NCBI GenBank assembly: GCA_041563315.1
Contig: JBFFNE010000028.1
Span: 1-31,020 of the forward strand
DNA: 31,020 nt
Reading direction: 5' to 3'
From: JBFEYJ01 sp041563315
Lineage (GTDB): Bacteria; Pseudomonadota; Gammaproteobacteria; Thiohalomonadales; Thiohalomonadaceae
This document shows positions 24,842-31,020 of the stretch, piece after piece. Every line of letters starts with the position of its first letter. Position 1 is the first letter of the stretch. The notes under the pieces were generated by a model. It was not told where the DNA came from. It worked only from the letters and a program-made list of their open reading frames with translations, and searched no databases. The position numbers were made by a program, and so were the translations under genes.

Positions 24842-27084
24842 GTTGGATGAAGTGGTTGCCCTGGCGTTTTATCATTCGACGGGTCGCACGCAAGCAGGGA
24901 TTTCTGGATCCCATTGCCCTGCTGGCGCGACTGCACAGCTTTGCCCAGCCCTCGGAGGTGGGCGAACCGATCGAATTGCTGCGTGCCGGCGTGGTGTTTC
25001 ATGCCCGGGGCCTAATCAACAGCCGTGTGATCCAGCACAACCTGGACTGGGTCTGGCCCTACTGGATTGAGCGCCAGTTCGATCCGTACGACGAGTCGTT
25101 TATCCCACGCGCATTTTCCATTACGCATATTAACCTCACTCACCGCAACTGGACCGCGATCGGCTATCCGGACTGTGAGGAGTTGCCGATTGTCGACCCG
25201 CGCGGTCTATTGACCCCGTTTCTCGATGGCTGGTCGCTGGACGGCTGGTTGCTGACTGAGGATGGGCGCTGCCTGTTGCCCTCGCGAAACCTCGAATGCC
25301 AACAGCACCAGGAGATGACTTCGGGGGTTCGCATCACTACCGAGACACAAATGGATAGTCTGCTACTCACCAGTAGCGCCTGGGTTGAGCTAGAGTCGGG
25401 TCGCCCGGTTTGCAAACTGCACCTGAAGGCGCGAAGCGATAGCCGTGGCTGGCTAGTCCTCGCCTTGCGCCCGCAAAATCCAGAGGGCATCAGCTTCATC
25501 CATCAGGTCAGCCTCTCTCCTGGACGCGATGTCTGGACCGTCGACGAGGGTCAGACCGTTCACTTCAGCACCCCCGCTGAGCGGCATCATGTCTCCGACT
25601 ACCGCAACGGTGATGTGTATATCCATCTTCGAGATCTGGAGGACCAGATAGAGGGGCTCTGCGATGTGGGGATGGTCACCGCCGCAGCACTGTTTCCGGT
25701 CAGGGCGGGTGAAGATGGCGAACTCACTGTCACTGTTCCGCTGGATGCCGTAGCGTCAGGGACGCTTACGGCCGATGCCTGGGAAGACGTGCGGAAAGGT
25801 CGCTGCAGGCTCACCTGTCCCGAGCCACGTTACCAGTTCCTGTTCGACGCCGCAGTCACCTCGCTGATTCTGCATTCGCCCGAGGATGTCTATCCCGGTC
25901 CCTACACCTACAAGCGCTTCTGGTTTCGGGATGCCGCTTTCATCATTCATGCACTGCTGTGCATCGGCCTGACGGATCGCGCCGCTCGCGCACTGGCGCG
26001 CTTTCCTGAGCGGCAGACCTCACTGGGGTATTTCCGCTCACAGGAGGGGGAATGGGATGCCAACGGTGAAGTATTATGGATCCTGCAACGTTTTTTCGCA
26101 TTGACCGGACAGCCGGGATCGCCGGACTGGGTCGGCCCCCTTCAGCGCGGAGCCCGCTGGCTCATACGCAAACGGCTCGCTGACGAACCGAACACCCCCC
26201 ATGCCGGGCTGCTGCCGGCTGGTTTCAGTGCCGAGCACCTGGGTCCCAACGATTACTATTTCTGGGATGATTTTTGGGCGATCGCCGGACTGCGTGCGGC
26301 GGCGTCACTGATCGCTGAGGAAAATACCGCCACCCATGAAGAATTTACCCAGGGTGCGGAAGCCTATGCGGCGGCGGTGGAGCGCAGTCTGGCAGCGTGC
26401 GCGCAGCGCCTCGGCCGTCCGGCCATGCCTGCTTCACCCTATCGGCGCATGGATGCCGGCGCCATCGGCTCACTGGCGCTGGGCTATCCGACACAACTCT
26501 CTGCACCCGACGATCCCCGGCTGCTCGATACGGTGGAATTCCTGCTTAGCCGCTGCTTTGTCAACGGCGCGTTCTACCAGGACATGATCCATTCCGGCCT
26601 CAACGCCTACCTGACACTGCACGTGGCGCAAATCCTGTTACGTGCCGGTGATCCGCGTTACCTCGCGCTGATGGATGCGGTTGCCGAGCTGGCATCGCCG
26701 ACCGGGCAGTGGCCGGAGGCCATTCATCCGCGCACTGGGGGCGGATGCATGGGCGACGGCCACCATGTGTGGGCCGCTGCCGAGTGGGTGTTGATGATTC
26801 GCAACTGTTTTGTGCGCGAGGAGGGCGAGCGCCTCATCCTGTGCGCGGGTATTCCGGTACGATGGCTTGAGCAAGAGACCCCGATCCGCTTCGGACCGGC
26901 GCCGACGGCGTTTGGCGCCATCTCCCTGAGCATCACGCCGGATGGGGAAAATGCACCGCGCATTGCGTGGCAGGGAGCGTGGCATCGTGACGCCCCGCCG
27001 CTTGAAATCCGTTTGCCCGGCTTTGTGTCGGAAACGATCGTCGATGGCCGGGACTCCGTCGTTCCCGTCAAACAGCAGGCGTGA
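24838..27084 (+). CDS. Six-hairpin glycosidase-like protein
   Basis: This 748-residue protein has an N-terminal beta-rich half (about 40-330, with many alternating strands, like the supersandwich domain of amylo-glucosidase families). It is followed by an (alpha/alpha)6-type domain from about 340. Recognisable marks are YKRFWFRDAAF (R364, D365), the EGEWDANGEVLW stretch (403-414) with acidic residues suited to catalysis, YYFWDDFWAIAGLRAA, and a late GGGCMGDGHHVWAAAEW. This resembles GH15/GH63-like or glycogen-debranching folds, but I cannot assign a family or substrate. There is no signal peptide, so it probably acts in the cytoplasm or at the membrane face. Its start overlaps the VTT gene by four bases, and it ends three bases before the glycosyltransferase gene. 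Trimming or turnover of a glucosyl lipid or glycan is inferred. Confidence 0.75.
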   Translation: MSWMKWLPWRFIIRRVARKQGFLDPIALLARLHSFAQPSEVGEPIELLRAGVVFHARGLINSRVIQHNLDWVWPYWIERQFDPYDESFIPRAFSITHINLTHRNWTAIGYPDCEELPIVDPRGLLTPFLDGWSLDGWLLTEDGRCLLPSRNLECQQHQEMTSGVRITTETQMDSLLLTSSAWVELESGRPVCKLHLKARSDSRGWLVLALRPQNPEGISFIHQVSLSPGRDVWTVDEGQTVHFSTPAERHHVSDYRNGDVYIHLRDLEDQIEGLCDVGMVTAAALFPVRAGEDGELTVTVPLDAVASGTLTADAWEDVRKGRCRLTCPEPRYQFLFDAAVTSLILHSPEDVYPGPYTYKRFWFRDAAFIIHALLCIGLTDRAARALARFPERQTSLGYFRSQEGEWDANGEVLWILQRFFALTGQPGSPDWVGPLQRGARWLIRKRLADEPNTPHAGLLPAGFSAEHLGPNDYYFWDDFWAIAGLRAAASLIAEENTATHEEFTQGAEAYAAAVERSLAACAQRLGRPAMPASPYRRMDAGAIGSLALGYPTQLSAPDDPRLLDTVEFLLSRCFVNGAFYQDMIHSGLNAYLTLHVAQILLRAGDPRYLALMDAVAELASPTGQWPEAIHPRTGGGCMGDGHHVWAAAEWVLMIRNCFVREEGERLILCAGIPVRWLEQETPIRFGPAPTAFGAISLSITPDGENAPRIAWQGAWHRDAPPLEIRLPGFVSETIVDGRDSVVPVKQQA

Positions 27085-27087
27085 CGG

Positions 27088-28368
27088 ATGAATATTCTGC
27101 TGGTCACCAACACCTTCAGCCCGCATGTGGGCGGTGTGGCCCGCTCGGTGGAGGCCTTCCGTGCGGAATACCGCAAGCGCGGGCACCGGGTGCTGGTTGT
27201 GGCGCCCGAATTTCCCGAGATGTCGCCGCGCGAAGACGGGGTGGTACGGATCCCGGCAATCCGGCAATTCAACGCCAGTGATTTCTCCCTGGCACTCCCG
27301 CTCCATCCTCGGTTCAGCGAAAGGCTGGACGCCTTCCGTCCGGACATTGTGCACTCCCAGCACCCTTTTCTGTTGGGTATGACGGCGCTGAGGATAGCGC
27401 GCTACCGGGAGCTGCCGCTGGTGTTCACCCATCACACCCTGTACGAGCAGTATACACATTATGTTCCTGGTGACTCCCCCGCCCTGAAACGCTTTGTCAT
27501 GGAACTGGCGACCCGTTATGCCAATCTTACCGATCAGGTCTTCGCGCCGAGTGAAAGCCTTCAGGTACTGTTGCAGCAGCGCGGTGTGACCACCCCGATA
27601 AGCGTGGTGCCTACGGGAGTCAATCTGCAACACTTTGCCCAGGGGGATGGCCGTGCCTTTCGCCGGCAGATGGGCATCCCTGAAAAGGCCTTCGTGGTCG
27701 GCCACCTGGGACGCCTGGCGCCGGAAAAGAACCTGGAATTTCTGGCGCTGGCGCTGGCCGATTTTGCCAGCCGGGATCCGCATGCGCATATTTTGATCAT
27801 CGGTACCGGCCCCGCAAAAGAGACGATGCAGGAGATCTTTGTGCGCGCAGGGGCCGAAGCGCGATTGCATATTGTCGGCATTTTGCAGCAGCAGCCATTG
27901 GCCGATGCGCTGCACGCGATGGACGTGTTTGCCTTTGCCTCCACGAGCGAGACGCAGGGAATGGTGCTGACGGAGGCGATGGCAGCCGGTTTGCCGGTAG
28001 TTGCCCTGGATGCGTTTGGTGCGAGGGAGGTGGTTCAGGATGGGAGGAACGGCCGCCTGCTTCAGGAGGCAACGCCAGAAGCGTTCAGTGCTGCGCTGCA
28101 CAGACTAGTCGAACTGGCGCCGGAGCGAGTGGCCGAACTGAGAAAAAACGCACGAGGCACGGCCGAGGCCTTTTCCATGTCGCACTCCGCGGACAAGGCG
28201 TTGGCGTGTTATGCCGCGGTGAAAGAAAAATTCCCCGCGGGTGCCAGCGAAGATGACAGGGACTGGGAGGATGCCTTTAACTGGGTGAAGACGGAATGGG
28301 CGATCCTGAGAAGCGTCGCCGGTGCAGGTGACGTTGCACTTGGGACGCACCTGTTTTCAGAAAAATAA
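27088..28368 (+). CDS. GT4 glycosyltransferase, diacylglycerol glucosyltransferase-like
   Basis: This 426-residue GT-B retaining glycosyltransferase belongs to family GT4. The N-terminal Rossmann domain begins MNILLVTNTFSPHVGGVARSV with the usual GGV loop. The stretch FTHHTLYEQYTHYVP (about 113-127), after HSQHPFLLG, is characteristic of 1,2-diacylglycerol 3-alpha-glucosyltransferases and relatives that act on membrane lipids. The C-terminal domain has GRLAPEKNLEFL and the EX7E motif E288...E296 (SETQGMVLTEAMAAGLP), which bind the nucleotide sugar. It ends with an extra acidic, aromatic tail (about 385-426). It lies three bases after the glycosidase-like gene and has only a weak ribosome site, so coupling is likely. 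UDP-glucose as donor is likely but not shown. Its lipid acceptor is the best clue to the operon's role. Confidence 0.88.
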   Translation: MNILLVTNTFSPHVGGVARSVEAFRAEYRKRGHRVLVVAPEFPEMSPREDGVVRIPAIRQFNASDFSLALPLHPRFSERLDAFRPDIVHSQHPFLLGMTALRIARYRELPLVFTHHTLYEQYTHYVPGDSPALKRFVMELATRYANLTDQVFAPSESLQVLLQQRGVTTPISVVPTGVNLQHFAQGDGRAFRRQMGIPEKAFVVGHLGRLAPEKNLEFLALALADFASRDPHAHILIIGTGPAKETMQEIFVRAGAEARLHIVGILQQQPLADALHAMDVFAFASTSETQGMVLTEAMAAGLPVVALDAFGAREVVQDGRNGRLLQEATPEAFSAALHRLVELAPERVAELRKNARGTAEAFSMSHSADKALACYAAVKEKFPAGASEDDRDWEDAFNWVKTEWAILRSVAGAGDVALGTHLFSEK

Positions 28369-28448
28369 CGTTGATGACTCTGCCCCGGAATATGCGTGGT
28401 GCGGGTAACAGCCCGCTGTCGCTGATTACGCACAACACAGGCTAAGCT

Positions 28449-30863
28449 ATGCTCGGTCGAATCGAGACCTTCCTGCGGCGCTGGCGCCGTAACCTCAGTC
28501 GCAGTGTCTGGCTGGCGCGTCTGTTGCGGCTGCCTGTCTCGGAAGGGGCGCCGACGAGACCGGGGCTGATTATGATCCAGATCGATGGACTCTCGCAGTC
28601 GCAATTTGAACATGCGCTGAAACAAAATGAAATGCCCTTTCTGCAGCGGCTAATCGAGCGCGAACATTATCAGCTGCATACCCACTATTCAGGCTTGCCA
28701 TCGACTACTCCCGCTGTTCAGGCTGAACTCTTCTATGGTGTCAAGGGCGCGGTGCCGGCGTTCGCTTTCAGGGAACATGAGTCGCGCCTGCTGGTGCGCA
28801 TGTTTGAACCGGACGCGGCCGCCCGTATGGAATCACTACTCGCCCGTACGGGTAACGGGGCTTTACTCAAGGGCGGCAGTGCCTACTCGGACATCTATAC
28901 GGGCGGGGCGGCTGAATCACACTTTTGCCCGTCGTCAATGGGTTGGGGCTCGACACTACGCGGGGCCAATCCGCTGGTACTGCTGGCGTTTGTGCTCAGT
29001 AATCTCTACAGCTTTCTGCGTATTGCCGTGTTGTTGCTGCTGGAGCTGGGACTGGCGTTGTGGGATTTTGTGCGCGGTCTTGTCGGCGGGCACGATTTGG
29101 TTAAGGAACTGAAATTCATACCGACACGGGTCGCTATTGCGATCCTGCTACGCGAACTTTGTGTCATCGGCGGCAAGATCGATATCAGCCGCGGTATGCC
29201 CGTTATTCACATCAACTTTCTGGGATATGACGAGCAGTCTCACCGCCGCGGCCCGCGGTCGTTGTTTGCCCACTGGTCGCTGAAGGGAATCGACGATGCC
29301 GTCGCCCGTTTATGGCGTGCCGCGAACCATTCCGTATGGCGACACTACGACGTCTGGATCTATTCCGATCATGGTCAGGTGTTGGTCCATACCTATTTGG
29401 AGATTCAAGGCTATACCCTGAAAGAAGCTGTCACTTCCGTGTTTGAACAGCTGAATGCAAGGGCCTCTGGTGATGGCAGTGGCACAGGCAGTATCCAAAC
29501 CCAGCGAGTGCGTTTTCTAGGCGGAAAAAAGATTCAGCGTCTGTTTTCCGTATTTGGCACCAATGGCGATAACGTAGACGACCTCTCTGTGATCATCGCC
29601 GGGATGGGACCGGTGGCGCATATCTATTCACCAAGGCCATCATTGAGCAGTGAAGAGCGTGATTTTGTTATCCATGAGCTGGTGCATCGGCACAAGGTGC
29701 CAATTGTGCTGGCCATGAAGGCCCCGGGGATGCTTTGCGCCTGGACCGAGGCGGGCGAATTCCGATTGCCGCAAGCCTGTGGTGTGTTGTTCGGAGCGCA
29801 ACACCCCTTCTTGGAGGCCATCGGTGAGGATCTGCAGCGCCTGTGTGAACATTCGGATGCCGGCGACTTCACGCTGCTGGGTTGGCGGGAAGGCATCAGC
29901 CCGATGACCTTCGCGGAAGAGAATGGCGCTCACGCCGGAGCTGCGCCGGAGGAGACCAACGCATTTGCGCTGCTTCCGGCAGACACCCCATTGCCGGAGC
30001 GTCAAACGGCGTATTTGCGCCCCGGCCATTTGCGTGATGCGGCGCTGTATCATCTGGGACGTCCGACAGAGCTGAGGGTTGGCGGCTATGCACGGGAGCC
30101 CGCCGTGCAGACGGACACCCTACGTGTGATGACCTACAACGTGCACAGTTGTGTCGGCATGGACGGTAAGCTCGATGCCGAGCGAATTGCCCGCGTGATT
30201 GCCCGCGCCAGACCGGATGTGGTGGCGTTGCAGGAGCTGGACGTTGGCCGGATGCGAAGCCTGGGCATGGATCAGGCGCACCTCATCGCCCACTATCTGG
30301 AGATGGATTTCCATTTCCATCCGGCGATGCACATCGAGGAAGAACGCTATGGTGATGCCATCCTGACGCATCTGCCAATGCGCCTGGTCAAGGCCGACTT
30401 GCTACCCGGACTCCCAGGAAAGCCGGGCCTGGAGCCGCGCGGGGCGCTCTGGGTCGCCATCGACGTGCACGGCAAAGAGGTACAGATTATCAATACCCAT
30501 TTGGGTCTTTACCCGAGCGAACGTCTGGCGCAGGTGGAAGCCCTATTAAGCGACGACTGGCTGGCCAACGAGAGGTGTCATGCCCCGGTCATTCTCTGTG
30601 GCGATTTCAACGCGTTGCCTTCATCGCCAGTATGCCGCCGACTCTCCAGCCGACTCAACGACGTACAGACGGCGACCAAACAGCACCGGCCCAAGGGCAC
30701 CTTTTCCGGACGCTTTCCGGCCGTGCGAATTGACCACATCTTTACCGGTCCTGAGCTTGAAGTGAGCGGTATTGAAATTCCCGCTTCGGAAATGGCGCGC
30801 CTCGCCTCCGATCATTTGCCACTGGTTGCGGAACTGATCGTACCCGGTCCGGCAAGGACGTGA
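28449..30863 (+). CDS. Alkaline-phosphatase-superfamily / EEP hydrolase fusion
   Basis: This is an 804-residue two-enzyme fusion. The N-terminal half (about 35-420) is a type I phosphodiesterase-like member of the alkaline phosphatase superfamily. Candidate metal and nucleophile residues are D46 (MIQIDGLS), T86/T87 (GLPSTTPAVQAE), D261 and H265 (YDEQSHRRG), D307-H308 (YSDHGQ) and H391 (GPVAHIY). A long hydrophobic stretch at about 176-212 could anchor it in the membrane. The C-terminal third (558-804) is a complete endonuclease/exonuclease/phosphatase domain: N564 (MTYN), E596 (LQELD), D719-x-N721 (GDFNALP) and D788-H789 (SDHLPL). EEP relatives include sphingomyelinases and inositol phosphatases as well as nucleases. 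There is no signal peptide. It follows the glycosyltransferase gene by 80 bases, and the ribosome site is weak. Hydrolysis of phospholipid headgroups is inferred from context. Confidence 0.88.
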   Translation: MLGRIETFLRRWRRNLSRSVWLARLLRLPVSEGAPTRPGLIMIQIDGLSQSQFEHALKQNEMPFLQRLIEREHYQLHTHYSGLPSTTPAVQAELFYGVKGAVPAFAFREHESRLLVRMFEPDAAARMESLLARTGNGALLKGGSAYSDIYTGGAAESHFCPSSMGWGSTLRGANPLVLLAFVLSNLYSFLRIAVLLLLELGLALWDFVRGLVGGHDLVKELKFIPTRVAIAILLRELCVIGGKIDISRGMPVIHINFLGYDEQSHRRGPRSLFAHWSLKGIDDAVARLWRAANHSVWRHYDVWIYSDHGQVLVHTYLEIQGYTLKEAVTSVFEQLNARASGDGSGTGSIQTQRVRFLGGKKIQRLFSVFGTNGDNVDDLSVIIAGMGPVAHIYSPRPSLSSEERDFVIHELVHRHKVPIVLAMKAPGMLCAWTEAGEFRLPQACGVLFGAQHPFLEAIGEDLQRLCEHSDAGDFTLLGWREGISPMTFAEENGAHAGAAPEETNAFALLPADTPLPERQTAYLRPGHLRDAALYHLGRPTELRVGGYAREPAVQTDTLRVMTYNVHSCVGMDGKLDAERIARVIARARPDVVALQELDVGRMRSLGMDQAHLIAHYLEMDFHFHPAMHIEEERYGDAILTHLPMRLVKADLLPGLPGKPGLEPRGALWVAIDVHGKEVQIINTHLGLYPSERLAQVEALLSDDWLANERCHAPVILCGDFNALPSSPVCRRLSSRLNDVQTATKQHRPKGTFSGRFPAVRIDHIFTGPELEVSGIEIPASEMARLASDHLPLVAELIVPGPART

Positions 30864-30937
30864 GTGCGCAGTGGAACGATCTCGGTTCTGCCGTCGCAAT
30901 ACGGAACCAAAGCAGGGTACCAGTGGCGATAAGGGGA

Positions 30938-31020
30938 TTATTTGCTAACGGCTTCTTCGAGCTTGTCACAGAAGATTTTAATGGCCTTGATTCGCGCATA
31001 GCGTTTGTCGTTACCTTCGA
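30938..31020 (-). CDS. C-terminal end of an unidentified minus-strand gene, cut by the window edge
   Basis: Reading the minus strand from 31018, the frame is open to a TAA at 30940-30938 and encodes about 26 residues. These are rich in charged and hydrophobic residues in a helical pattern (KRYARIKAIKIFCDKLEE, then AVSK). The composition looks like a true protein C-terminus, and the gene would converge with the phosphatase-EEP gene. Family unknown; the rest lies beyond the window. Confidence 0.6.
   Translation of the reverse strand, partial: EGNDKRYARIKAIKIFCDKLEEAVSK

Noticed and set aside
26638..28101. 487-codon minus-strand ORF opposite the glycosyltransferase gene
   Set aside because: It is an antisense shadow of two well-supported plus-strand genes in high-G+C sequence, rich in His/Arg/Gln as such shadows are.

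Overview
The window looks like ordinary chromosome of a free-living or host-associated gammaproteobacterium. This rests on the gene content (HrpA with its long C-terminal half, a SirB2-type protein, PPK1 and Ppx/GppA, a bacteriohemerythrin, a GGDEF-EAL protein), moderately high G+C, Shine-Dalgarno-led genes and REP-like intergenic palindromes. A sulfur-oxidiser or Chromatiales-like background would fit, but that is inference. I see no rRNA, tRNA, CRISPR array, phage gene or insertion sequence.

Layout. 1-1.2 kb: 3' part of a GGDEF-EAL cyclic-di-GMP protein. 1.3-2.8 kb: a monothiol-length glutaredoxin (-) and an MFS permease (+), divergent. 3.0-3.5 kb: bacteriohemerythrin (-) with a strong SD, a sigma54-like element and an AT palindrome upstream. 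3.7-7.4 kb: polyphosphate pair, exopolyphosphatase (+) and polyphosphate kinase (-), tail to tail around a REP-like palindrome. 7.6-11.5 kb: hrpA, divergent from ppk across an intergenic region with a run of ten G. 11.6-15.3 kb: YihY-type membrane protein, SirB2-type protein and Na/Pi cotransporter with PhoU-like tail, closed by a textbook terminator. 15.6-16.9 kb: MgtC/DUF4010 membrane protein (-). 17.0-17.6 kb: membrane-anchored TlpA-type thiol oxidoreductase.

Two accessory operons follow, and they are the most interesting part. Operon A (17810-23397, four genes whose ends overlap by 8, 4 and 4 bases) encodes a membrane-anchored transglutaminase-like protein with a seven-helix tail, a RimK-like ATP-grasp ligase, a membrane-anchored TPR protein and a signal-peptide-bearing, probable outer-membrane beta-barrel. 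The combination suggests peptide-bond chemistry linked to the cell envelope, reaching from cytoplasm to outer membrane. Operon B (24057-30863) encodes a nine-codon leader ORF, a TVP38/TMEM64 (VTT) membrane protein, a six-hairpin-glycosidase-like protein, a GT4 glycosyltransferase resembling diacylglycerol glucosyltransferases, and a fusion of an alkaline-phosphatase-superfamily domain with an endonuclease/exonuclease/phosphatase (EEP) domain. I infer a glycolipid or membrane-lipid remodelling pathway. Both operons sit among phosphate genes (ppx, ppk, Na/Pi cotransporter), which makes a phosphate link worth testing, but I found no convincing Pho box.

Between the operons lie about 660 bases with no convincing gene. 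At the right edge is the C-terminal end of one more minus-strand gene.
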